Of a stretch of DNA of 64,000 nt, positions 53,132-64,000 are shown piece after piece. The DNA comes from Parus major. Its lineage: Eukaryota > Chordata > Aves > Passeriformes > Paridae. The notes under the pieces are model-generated. The model did no database searches and was not told the DNA's origin. It worked only from the letters and a program-made list of their open reading frames with translations. The stretch spans positions 3,805,895 to 3,869,894 of the forward strand of contig NC_031791.1 in NCBI RefSeq assembly GCF_001522545.3, written 5' to 3'. The first letter of the stretch is position 1. Each line of letters begins with the position of its first letter. Position numbers and translations under genes: made by a program.

Positions 53132-56059
53132 CTTGGGATTCTGCCATGCCCATGCTGAGGGCACATCCCTGCCCCTACCCAGCCACCTTCTGCTGCTCAG
53201 TGGTTCTGCAGAACCTCTTAGCAGAGCCAAGAGCTTTGCTGGTGTGGATGGGAAATGTCTACATATTGTGTCTTAAACTGTATAATTAATTGGATGCGGC
53301 GCTGAGCAAGAAGCTAATTCTGCCCAGGGGTTTTGGTCATTGCACAGACATGGAGAAGAGTGAGGCCCAGCCCGGCACTGCAGGATGAGGCTGGGATGGA
53401 GGAGGCTGGGCAGGGAGCAAGGTTCAGGCTCTCAGAGCCAGGGCAAGGGGAGGCCAGGATGGGGAGGATGAGGAGTGAAAGGCTCCCTGGTAGGGAAAGA
53501 CCTGCAGCACAGCTATGGCAGCTCTGCCCTTTCTCTTTCTGCCTTTCGCCCCCGTTCAGTTTTTGGATGCATTCATTACATGGGACCCTGAGGTGAGGCT
53601 GGGCCAGCCTGCACCCCAGAGCAGCACCCTGAATCACCCCACATCACCTTGTACCTGTAACCCTTGTCACTGCCCAGCATCCCCTGCCCCCTGCATCACC
53701 ACCCCAATAACCCCACACCTCAGCACCACGTGCACACATCAGACACTTCAGACACCCATGTCTGCATTGGTATCTATTTTAAATATCTTCAGGATAACAG
53801 CATGAGGAAGAGATGGGTCAAGCCTGGCTTCTCAATCCCAATCCCAGCACAGGGCAAGCAAGAACACATCCAGTGCAACAGTGGGGCAGTGGATCAGGAG
53901 GTGGGGTGATCTCTCATGGTGCCTCTGCCCTGGGAGCTTTGGGGTTTCATTTCCAATTAAGTTTTTCATATGGTAACATTCAGAATTTTGATGGGAGATG
54001 AGGCTACTTTTGCCTAAGAGAGAACATACTTTCACTGCTACGCCTGGCCCAGGAATGAGTTCTCCACTATTAAAATGTAATTTAATTTATCTCCGTGGGT
54101 TTTGTGATGATTGGGATTTTTTCTAAGGAGACCTTTAAAGGAGAATTTTTGCATTATTGAATGTATGTGCTAGGAAGCTGAGTTCTGGCATCCTCTGATA
54201 ACCAAATTTCTTTTCTATCCTCCACTGTATCAATCATGATAAAAGCCCCTGCCAAAACCCTAATTCAAGCCATGCTTCTGGCATATTGTGAAACAAATCA
54301 GCAGGGGAAAAAAGCAAAACCCACAAGATGCTCTAGTCCAGTATTTTTTAATGTAAGTTTCAAGGATACTGGTGGTTTACCTCATCAGGTAAGTATTTGT
54401 AACACAGTTGCTTTCCTAGGGTTAAACCAGGACCAAGTGGCTGCTGAAACCACAACTCATTTGCTCTGACAGGTAGCTAAAAAATGAGTTTTCCCAAAAT
54501 CTGAGGCCTTGTACATGCCAAGCAATGGCACTGGTGCCTTCCCAGTGAGGGCTGCAGGGAGATCCCATTTTCCAGGGACTAGACTGATGGACACCCAGCT
54601 CCCACAGTTTCCCAGGGCCCCCCAAATATAGAATCCACTGGGCTGTGGGTGAGCTCTGTGCTAGGGACCCCTGGCCCTTTGCCTCTTTGCGGGATTTCCT
54701 GCATGCAAGGAGAAAGGTGTCTTAATTTTAGAGTCTTAATTTTATTGGTTCCCTGACGCATCAGCTTGTGGAATGCAGCAACAGCAAACCAAGCTGTGTG
54801 GAGAATTCCCTGAGAGCATCTCCAGGGCACAGCAGTGGCCAAGGTGAGTTCAGCACCAAGGCTGGCATCGCTGCCAGGACCAGCGTGGCATGCAGACCTC
54901 GCTGGCACGGCCGGTGTTGCAAGGACAAGGTGCCTGTGTGGTCCCGGCTGCCGGCTGGGAAAGCTGCGGCTCTGTTTTGCGTATAAGTCAAAACCTGTGA
55001 GCTACTGGTTACAGACACTCACTGCTTCAGCAGGCTCAAGTGGGAGAAGGGAGAGAGCTGCCAGATCCAGCTGGTCTCCACTCCAGGAGCTGATGGAGGA
55101 TTAGCCCAGCAGCATGTCTTTACAAATTGTCAGTTCCCAGAGTACACAAAACAAAGCTCTGAGGATTGAGTGTCTCAGCACAGAGGCAAACGCAAAGACT
55201 TTGGGAACCTGATAGCCCTTTCCACCCAGACACAGAGACGTGTGGACCCTGGCTTCCTGCAGCCCCCACAGAGCCCTGCCTATCCCACAGCAGCTCAGCC
55301 TTGGCCAAGGCAGCACTGAGGCTGGTGCTTCTGCCTGCAGCCCCACCGAGCCTCTCCCTCTCTAGACTGGTGCCCCACAAACCAGACAGGGTTTGTAAAG
55401 TCACCACAGGTCCCTCCTGGGATGTCCTGGAACACAGAAACCCATTCCCTGCTCTCCAGTGCCCACTGCCACTCTCCTGCGAAGGGCTGGGGCCTCCCCA
55501 CCAGCCACCCTGTCACGCACAGTGGCAGAGCTTGAAGCTCTCGCTACTTGTTTCACGGGAACTTCCGACATTTCAAAAGTTGTTTTCATTCTGGCTTGGA
55601 ATGAAGACAAATATTTCAGAAATTTCCTGGATAACATAAAGTTTAAAATATCCTCCAAACTAAAATAGAAGTGTTGGGCTATCTCAGCTCTTGCATTATG
55701 TCATATCATGCCAGCTCACGGTACACTATGCAGAGTCACAGATGACTTCTCATGAGGAGATGTAAACAAAAATACAAATAATGTCACCAAGGGAGGAGAA
55801 ATGAAATGCTGAAATGACAAATCCTCTAAAACTACTTTTTTTTCCCTTGTGCAAATTAATTCTCCATGGGAAATCGCTTGGATTTTTTAAAAGAGCATAG
55901 TCTGGCCAAAGCAGTTCTGCTGCTCTCTGGAGCAGGCGGAACGTGATGCCGGCAATCCCCTCCAGCCCGTCCAGCCGCAGTCCAGCAGCCCTGCTCCTGC
56001 AGCCGGGCTGCTCCGGGCTGTCCCGATGTCCCTGCCCCCGTCTCCCTGACCGCGCTTGA

Positions 56060-56400
56060 CCCCTTATAGTGTTTCTCGCAAACCAAGGGCAGGCGAGCCG
56101 TGCGCTCGGGCCGCCCGCAGCACGGATAACGCCGGGATGGCTCCGGGCTTAGCGGCGCCCAGCAGCGGCTCCGTGGGAGCGCAGGAGGACGTTCCGTGGT
56201 CCCGCTCTGTCCGGTGCCGTGGCACGGCGCTTACCTGGCTCAGCTCTGCTCGGCCGGGGCTGGCTCCTGCCCTCCCTGAGCCCCGCACATCGCCCGCCCA
56301 GGCTCAGCGCCGCGGCGGCTGCCCCGCTCCGGGGCTCCGCGCCGGGCAGACCTCCGGGCGCCGGCTGGCACCCATCCCCCTGCCTGCCCCGTGCCTCTCC
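56060..56400 (-). promoter_or_regulatory. RSPO1: CpG island, candidate distal RSPO1 promoter
   Basis: A CpG-dense block about 16.5 kb upstream of the RSPO1 coding start contains a good minus-strand donor, CTGAGCCAG|GTAAGCGCC, at 56235/56234. A first non-coding exon ending at 56235 would give a gene span of about 21 kb, close to the human RSPO1 locus size as I remember it. The link to RSPO1 is inference. Confidence 0.4.
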
Positions 56401-58999
56401 AGAAAGGCACTGCTGGGAAGGAGTGCCGGGGCTCATGTCTCCGGTGCTGTATCCACCCCTTCCCACCCTCTTGGGGTTCGGTCCTGCCAGTTCCACTTGT
56501 GGGCTGTCCTCACCACTTTGGGCCTTTCTACCGCTCCCCTTCTTGTGGCTCTGGATGTCACCACAGACACGCTTTTATGAGAGTGGGCTTGTGCAAGGCT
56601 TGTATAAAGTGTTCTCAGAAATACGAGGTCCTGTCATTTGTAAAACTAATAAAAATGTCCAATAATTTTTACAAGGGAAAAATGAGTCATTGGATGGCAC
56701 ATTTCTCATTACTGGCATTTTACAATTAAAATGAGCATCTATTGAATCAATCCAAAGCTCTTATTGTTAGCAGACACTAATAACTTCCTGAGCTATTGAA
56801 GATACTTTTTTTTGAAGAAACATGACCCTTTGCCACGGCATTTCTCGTTGAGAGTGGTATCCAGCTGAGACCAGCTCTGCTCAGCTCCTGCTGGAGGGTT
56901 TTCAAACACATCCTGATGAGACTGGTGGCTATAACTGGGTGGGAAATTGTTTTTAAGCCCTCAAAAATGTTCAAGATTTCAAAATTTTTCCCGCTCCACA
57001 TGGGGACGAAACCAGAATTGTTCAACATTTTTACCAAAAAAAAAAAAGGTCCTCATGGAAACCATCTCCGGAATAGCCAATAGCCATGGGTCACACTGAG
57101 CCAGGGAAGCAGGGACCGTGGTGGCTCGGACTGCTGTGATAGTGGCATCAGCAGACTTCTGCTCCCAGGGTGGATACCCATCCCGGACCTTGTGACCTTT
57201 TCTGGTGAAAAATTAATTCATTGAAACTTTCCTGTTTGCACTGCAGCCATTGCATGTGCACGGCCACAATCCACCCCACACAGAAAAAGGCAGGCCAAAG
57301 TGGAGGTGTCACCACCTCCTGCCTTTGGAAGACCAAGAATTTTGCAGCTGCTTGTGTTTTAAGGATGGTATATACAGTCAGAGCCTAATTTTCAACATTA
57401 AGCTCATCTGCTGCTGCTTTCTGAAGATCAGCCTCCCTCCAGATGTTGTGGGATAGATCCTGGCCACCATAGTCACCAGCTTTTTGGAAATGGACACCCT
57501 GATGGAACAGAAGGTGTGGTCTGAGGAGGATTCAATGAGAAGAAGCCCCACAGAGTCACAGAGAGACTCTGTGTAACCTCAACAGTCCTTCCTTGTCCAT
57601 GGGGGCTCATTTTAGCCACAGGAGATGAGACCAAGAAGAGCCAGCCTGACTGCAGGACTTGTTTCTCAAAGTTACTCCAGATGAAGCAAAAGAGATCAAA
57701 ATGCAAAACCCGTTTATTGCCTTCAGCAGAGGTGTCCAGGGAAAGCTCCCACTGCAGGATGTAGCAGAGGAGCTCCAGGTTGCAGTCTGGTTTTAGGAGG
57801 TGCTTTTCCCATGCTCAATCACCTGTACATCCTCAAGGCAGAGTGGGAAGCCCTTCCTCTGCTGTGACACTAAAGAAGAGAAGCCAAATTGCCCTGTGTA
57901 CCCAGTGAATACAGAGAGTTTCTGAATGTGAATGGACATCTTTCCTCTCAAGCCTCAGCGGGCCCCAGGCAGCCAGGCTGCTGTCACTTGTGGGGAGATT
58001 CCGTTCCTATTTGTACCATCAAACACGTGCAAAGCTGATGAAAAACTGCCTTGAAATCCCACTGCACAGCAGTAACAATCCTGGCTTCTAAACACTGAGT
58101 GCCCTGCCAAAGGGCTGGCAAATCCAGATCCTGCTGGGCAGAGGCATCCAGATACCACATCTGCCACAACAGATCCCCTTGGTGCAGGTCTGCAGGAGAC
58201 CAGCCCCAGCCCAGCCTCCCCATAAGCCAGCTCTTTTCCAGAAATGAACACCTGCAGGGCTCAGAGACATCCATGATGGAGACTTCTCTCTGTCTTGGTT
58301 GGAAGAGTCCTTATTTGCATGGAGCAGAGGGCTGGAGCTTCTGGTTGAACAGTCCAACAAAAGAATGCCAGGCTCTGCTCCCTGAGCACCACACTTGGGA
58401 CTCTGCTGTCCCCATCCTCCCCGTGGCTCTCTGGAAGGGATGGCTCTGTCCCCTGGGAAAGCACCATGAGAGAAGATGCTGATGCAGGGCCCAGATGCTG
58501 GGGAGAAGCAGATGAGGCTGTTTTCCATTCTCTGTTGTTGTGCAATGGCCCCAGCACTGGAGACACTTCCCACTCTTTTTCCTTTGCTACTGAGCATGGG
58601 GGTTGGAATGACAATATGTATTGTCATTTATAAGCTCTTTAGGACCCTCCTGGGACCTATGTGCATAAATCTCAGGTTTGCTTCAGCATTCCTTTTTCCT
58701 CTTGCACTCTTGCAGCACAGCTTCTGCCTGTCCTGCCCATCTGCAAGCTTGAGCTTTGCAGAGTCTGAGTCCTGTTCCCAAGAGCATCGGGCTGTGCTGT
58801 TGCCATGCTCATCTGCTCTTGCTCCAAAGGGAGGGCTTGGGAATGAGCTGCTAACGCAGCTTGGCCTGGCCACAGTGCTGCTGTGGCTGCCAGGTGCCTG
58901 AGCACAACACACACAGCGGGCACTGCCGACAGCTGACAAGAATGCCAGGAACTTCCCTTTATGGCTCTGTATTTCCCGTTACATTTTTATGGGATTTCC
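56401..58999. other. Non-coding stretch between two CpG islands
   Basis: I see no recognisable gene. It is AT-rich from 56580 to 57060, with an A12 run at 57038, and GC-neutral afterwards. No repeat family was recognised. Confidence 0.4.
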
Positions 59000-59370
59000 T
59001 CGGCACCCAAGAGCCCTGTCACTGGCAAAGCTGAGCGGGAAGACCGGCTGCCCGCAGGGGACAGGGCTGGGGAGCTCCCGGCTCCCGGTGCCCAGGGCTG
59101 CCCGCGCCGGGAGGGTAGCCCCGAGCGCGGGTGCATCAGCCCGGCCACCCAGCCGCTGCAGGGACAGCTCCCCGGTGCCACCACCCCCGGCTCCCCGGGG
59201 GCTGCCGTGTGCCCGGCCGGCAGTGAATTTGGCGTCCCCGCCGCAGGGATTCATCGGCTGATGTCGCAGGATTTCCTCCCCCCGCCGGGAGCGCACAATA
59301 GCGGGGACAGGCTGCTCCGCAGACACCCTAATCCCTTGGCGATTGTGCCGCGTTTCGGGGGGTGACAATG
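59000..59370. promoter_or_regulatory. CpG-rich island of unknown ownership
   Basis: Dense CpG sequence with no recognisable exon on either strand. It could be an alternative RSPO1 promoter or the promoter of an unannotated transcript. Confidence 0.35.
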
Positions 59371-60039
59371 GCTCAATGAAGGTTTGCAAGGTTAGCAGGA
59401 ACGTTAATCCTTACAGAAGAAAAATGTGACAATTACTTAATGCCGTGGCTGGGAGCTTTTGTGCAGCCCTTCTGGGCAGTGTCTCATTCACAGGCGCTGC
59501 CCGGGTACCTGCGACAAGAGGGTCAGAGCTGCCAGAGCTGCCACATATCTGCCCAGCCTGGCTCGGCATCTGCTCATCCCTTGGAATTCCCATTCGAGCG
59601 ATGAAGCTCCTGCCACCACCCAGTGAAAGCACAAACATGTCCATGGCCAGAGCACAGGTGGCTCTGAGGCTCCCGGAGCTTTTTGTTGCCTCAAGCTAAT
59701 TTCCAGAAAATCTGGTGTCTCTTAAAATTCAGAAATGTTGCAGAAGAAATGCAGCTGAGGAGCCGCTGCGGGAAGAACGTGGAGGGCACACTCCTACCAC
59801 GCTGCTCTGGGGGCACGGTGGAGAACATGCCCCAAGCAGGGCCCAGAGACCTGCAGAGGAGGGGGCAGGTGGAGGGAGGGGGGGGCCTAGAGGGGCTGGA
59901 AGAGGGAGAACCTTGGTCACTGCACAGTGATCCCAAGGGTTTGTGATGACACCATTCAGGAGGAGGGGAGGGAGCCTCTCCTGGCAGAGCGGACCTGCCC
60001 CACGGTCCCGGCGTCCCGGGGTGTGGGCTCAGTGAGGTA

Positions 60040-60640
60040 GGGAGAAAACCCTCAGCTGGGAGCCTGCGACAGCTGCCGGGGGCTGGAGAGTGTGCGAGCG
60101 CAATTGTGTCAGCGCAGAGCCTCGGTCGCTTCCGCAGGACGCTTCTTCTGGCATCAGGGAGTCGCTGGGAGGTGGAGGAATGAAACACCCATGGCGCTGC
60201 CAGCCCAGCTTGTGTGCGGAGAGCTGTGACAGCCATCCGGGGATTTCTCTGGCTGCAGCGACCGAGGCAAGGGAAGGAAGGGATAAAGCACTGAGATCAC
60301 AGACGAGATCCCGCCTGCTCGCCCAGAGGCAGGCGCAACACCACAGCACGCCCCGCCAACCTGCTCCCGGCGGCGCTGGCGAAAGTGCCGCCGTGCTGTC
60401 CCCGGCTGACCCCGCAGCCGTCCCCACGGAACGGGGCTCACCGCCGGCCAAGGGCAGCAGGGACAGCCGGGCACGGCAGGAGCGACAGGGACCCCGCCGT
60501 GTGCCTGCTGCTCCAGCCGGGCTGGGGCAACATCTCAGCCTGGGCAGAGGTGAGCGCCTTTCCAGGTGTCCCCTGCGTGAGGCTGGCAGCCCGTCCCGGC
60601 TCCCCTCGGCTGTCTGCGTGCCTGGGATAGCTCAAACCAG
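60040..60640. promoter_or_regulatory. Second CpG-rich region of unknown ownership
   Basis: GC- and CpG-rich block with a plus-strand donor-like GGGCAGAG|GTGAGCGCC at 60549. A long open frame on the plus strand (60090-60824) is typical of GC-rich DNA and has low-complexity content, so I do not call it a gene. Confidence 0.3.
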
Positions 60641-63600
60641 CCCCTCGGAGAGAGAGGAGCTTCCAGAAGGCAGACCCAGACCCCCGTGGGGCTCCCGGGG
60701 AAGCCCTCCCTCACCTGCTCCATCCCTCCCTCCTGTCCCCGGCCACACCCTGGGCACATCGGGCAGGGCAAGAGGCCACGAGCTGTGGGGCAGCAGGGTG
60801 GGCTGTGCCCGCTGCTGGCCCTGAGCAGCCTCCTGGTTGGGATTCTCATGGCAGGGTGCGTGTGTGCGCTCTGGTGGGTGTGTCGGGGCCATCGCGGCGC
60901 GGCGGAGTTCAGGCACTGCAGGCAGAGAGCGCAAATCTGCCTCTGATTAAATCGGCCCTTTGTAATATAACCTATATGAGCCTGCACTTAACACCCATCG
61001 TCGTGAGGAAAGCCCAGGCTCTCTTCCAGCCAGTTGGGCTGCGTGCCTCCGGGGCAGATCTCCCAGGGACATGAAACTGCCGGGGCAGGAACTTGGATGC
61101 ATTTCTGTGCGGATTCTTCCCCCTTCTAGAGAGGCACAATGGGGCTTTGCATGAGTGATACAAACATGCCAGTTGTACTTAAGGTTGACAAATAATGTAA
61201 ACCACACAATCTGGTTTGAGGGAAACGACTTCACCACAATTTATTTTAGTGCTTTAAACATCACGCCAAACTCTGTAGTGAATTGCTAAATTAATGCCGG
61301 GCTGCCATCTAAATAGACATCTTCAGATCACAAGCATGTTATAGGGGGAATGGTTTCCTTTGAAATGGTTCCCACAGCTTAAAGGCTGCACAGAGAAAAA
61401 ATGTGCCCAGGATTCAATTGCTGCCAACATGTGGTGGCCACATTTCTCCACTGCTATTGGCCAAGATGCACAGTAAAGCTGAGGAAACATCATCTGAGGT
61501 GCACAGATAAACTGGTGATTGCAGAAAGACAAGGAATGCCATAAGCAGCTCACTCTGAGGAAACGGGTACAGCTAAATAGCCTCTGTTCCAAGCTTCTAG
61601 CCTGGAAAAATGTGCTCTGCCCAGGAAGGCATCTGGTTGTCCCTATCACACATTTTCTCGGCTGCTTGGGATGCAGCAGAGCCTGACAAAAGCACAGTGG
61701 ATGTGTCCTCCGCTCTTGGTTTGACATTGGTGCTTTGGCTGATGTTCTCAGCACTGCTGCGCTCTGCTCCCTGGGCTGCTGGCACCAGTGACAACTTCCA
61801 TGTGCTTACAGCCATGTCCTACATGTCCTGACACAGAAGCCTGCCAGATCCCCTTGGCATGGGCAGCTGCAATTCTGGGGCCAATGCTCCCCACGGGTGT
61901 CAGGGAAGGGGACAAACGAGACCATGACATCTTCCTCCCAGCTGAAGGAGCTGGGGAGGTTCATGGTGGGTGCTGATACCCCATGTGGGCTTCACATCCG
62001 CACTTCAAACTGGAGATTCCCCAGCACCCATTGACCAAGTGTGGACAAGGGAGAAGGAGACAAAGGAGAGGGAAGGGAGCAGTCATTTGGCCACTGTTCC
62101 CACCCTGGCAAGTTGGGGCTTGTTTCCCCATCACCAGCCTGAAGTCCATCTTCCATGATTTCGTGGCTCAGTCGCTCTTTCCCCTTATGGTTTCCTTCAG
62201 CTGAGCTGGAGGAAGAATAAAGAAATGTCTCTCTGGGCCCCAGCCTCTTACAGGGCTCATAAATATGTCTCTGCTTAAAAACTCAAGGATTAATTAACTC
62301 ATGAGTATCTCCTAACCAAAGTTCTGGGAAAGAGCACCCTCCTGCGTGGGAGGCAGCACATCTGTGGGAGGTTTCCCTGGGGCCTCTCCCCTTTCCACAG
62401 ATGCCTGATTGGGATGGACCCAGAGCCAAGCAGTGCCCACCAAGTGGGATCCTGGCCTGTGTGCCAGTGCCATGCTGGGACCCCAGTGCCACAAGGCACC
62501 TGGGTGGCCATCAGCATCGGCTCTCAGGCCATGTTGCCGTGTTGCCTTTACAGTGTTTTCAATTAGGTGCTTGACAATGCCCAGGCTTGGTGGTCCCTCA
62601 TAAATTGTGAGTGCTGACGGTGCCATGGGAAAGTTTGGACCGGGGAGGGGGGTGGTGCCTTGGGGTGCGTCATGGGGCTGGGATCTCCGGACACACCAGC
62701 CCCAGCCCTGCCGAGCCCCTCTCTGAGTGGGGTGGCTGAGCCCTGCCAATGGCTCCCACCTGGTCCCCGTGCCCTGTTCCACCTGGGCCAGGTGCTTTGG
62801 TGGGCACTCCTTCTCCCCTGTTTGTCCCTGCCCCATGGCATGGGCACAATAGCAGTGCTGCATGGTGGGCAGCAGCTCGCCCCACACTGACATCGCCTCT
62901 GCCTCCGACTCACTCGGGCTCTGCCTGGCACCACCTCTGTGCCAGTGGTCCTGGGAGCCCACATGGTCACCCTGGCCAGAGAGCTGGCCTGGTGTGAGCC
63001 CTGGCCGTGCCTGGCACAGCCCCCAGGGAGAGAGGGTGTCTCCAACAGGCGTCTGGTCCTTGGCACAGCGTGTCAGCCCAGCAATCGCCAGTCTCCGAAG
63101 AGCTGAGCTGCCAGGAGCCACTCCTTCTGCAGCGGGTCTCTGCAGAGCTGCTATGGAACAAACAACTTTTGCAACATGTTTTGTTTTCCACCATTGCATT
63201 TAAAAAGTAAATAAATAAAATTCATTTTGCTGCCACTTCACTATGTCGAGTGTAACCTGAGCGCTGCTGGCAGGGGAAGCAGCGTGTGGTGCGAGGCCTC
63301 CCCAGCTCGTGGCAAGGCTGCCTGGTTGTGCTGGAGCCTGAGAGCTCACAGGGAGGGACTCAGGGGAGCTGTGCTGAACCTGTGCCAGTGACCCATTCTG
63401 CCCTGCTCAGTCCCAGGAGGAATGGCCCCACACCACATGGAGAACTGGGCACACTGCTGCTGCAGCAGAGGTGCAGGGGGCTGAGAGACCCAAGATGAGC
63501 AGGGACCATCCATGACACACAACTGCAGCTGAGGCCAGTGCTGTCCCCCAGGGCGGTCCCAGGCCTCTCTTCGCTCTGCTGTACCACTTCACCTTCCTCA

Positions 63601-64000
63601 CAGTGTCTGCAAGGGTGGTGCTGCTGCAAGGGTGGGAAGGAGCAGGACACATCCATCCTGGGCATCACACGGGCCGCATACACAGTGTCACCCAGCAGGG
63701 CACTGACCCCAGCAGGAGCTGTCCCCAAGGGCTGTTACTGGAGTCAAATGACCTCCTTCAGTGAGTGTCCTGTGCTGTCACTGGTCTGTGTGGATAAGAG
63801 GTCCTGGGGACAGCTCTCTGCCAGTCCATGCCCAGTCCCCAGGGCTGAAAGCATCTCCCATGGCCACACTCACCCTCCCAAGGGCAAAGGGACTTTGCAC
63901 ACAGTCACCCACCACCCCCAAGGCAGGCACCTTGTTTTCCCTAGCCCCTTGGGGCTGCCACCTGTGGCCAGCAGCAGAAGAGGCAGGGAGATGCCCAGTC
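60641..64000. other. Right end: no recognisable gene
   Basis: Mixed composition with an AT-rich patch at 61190-61330. I see no exon of C1orf109, CDCA8 or other genes expected next to RSPO1 by synteny, so these must lie further right or elsewhere. Confidence 0.4.

Larger units (their letters stand above)
46752..56050. other. Non-coding stretch, probable RSPO1 distal intron or intergenic DNA
   Basis: I see no recognisable exon or repeat family. It holds simple repeats: TTA run at 47608-47622, pyrimidine (TTTCTA)n at 49184-49236 and an A17 run near 52391. It also holds a homeobox-like palindrome at 53111-53131 and AT-rich patches at 54050-54250 and 55680-55860. Short ORFs are not supported. Confidence 0.4.

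Noticed and set aside
60090..60824. 244-residue plus-strand open frame
   Set aside because: GC-rich, proline/arginine/serine-rich content without a recognised domain. It is better explained by composition, though the island itself is kept as a finding.

Overview
The window is vertebrate nuclear DNA, almost certainly from a bird. It carries five recognisable multi-exon genes in an order I know from human 1p34.3: MEAF6, SNIP1, DNALI1, GNL2, RSPO1. The avian assignment rests on compact introns, strong CpG islands, a truncated CR1 LINE 3' end in a GNL2 intron, and LTR-like repeats of avian type. The repeat style suggests a passerine, but that is a weak inference. The avian counterpart is expected on a small microchromosome (chicken chromosome 23 by synteny knowledge).

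Layout, left to right. (1) 64-1114, minus: first exons of an unrecognised gene that leaves the window on the left. (2) 3688-9397, minus: MEAF6, a subunit of MYST acetyltransferase complexes, including its 30-nt neural-type microexon. (3) 11600-13781, minus: SNIP1, an RNA-processing and Smad-interacting protein with an FHA domain. (4) 13932-17618, plus: DNALI1, an axonemal inner dynein arm light chain. It sits head to head with SNIP1, 150 bp between start codons. (5) 18609-28608, minus: GNL2, a circularly permuted nucleolar GTPase with all 16 coding exons, convergent with DNALI1. (6) 35511-39532, minus: RSPO1, the secreted Wnt potentiator, five coding exons. (7) 39.8-64 kb: no recognisable coding sequence. 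It most likely holds the 5' non-coding exons, distal promoter and regulatory DNA of RSPO1, plus two further CpG-rich patches of unknown ownership.

The genes do not form one pathway. They are a conserved housekeeping, ciliary and developmental neighbourhood. The most interesting non-coding signals are: a perfect palindromic RFX X-box in the GNL2 promoter; a second X-box at the DNALI1 start; a decayed tandem duplication in DNALI1 intron 3 that copied the splice acceptor; the MEAF6 microexon with UGC motifs before its acceptor; a 37-nt G/C homopolymer inside a 110-bp MEAF6 intron; two related LTR-like repeats in different genes; a cluster of forkhead sites and candidate remote exons upstream of RSPO1. 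I found no evidence of a prokaryote-style system, CRISPR array or intact mobile element. All splice junctions were read by eye from GT/AG signals, frame continuity and remembered homologues, not by alignment.
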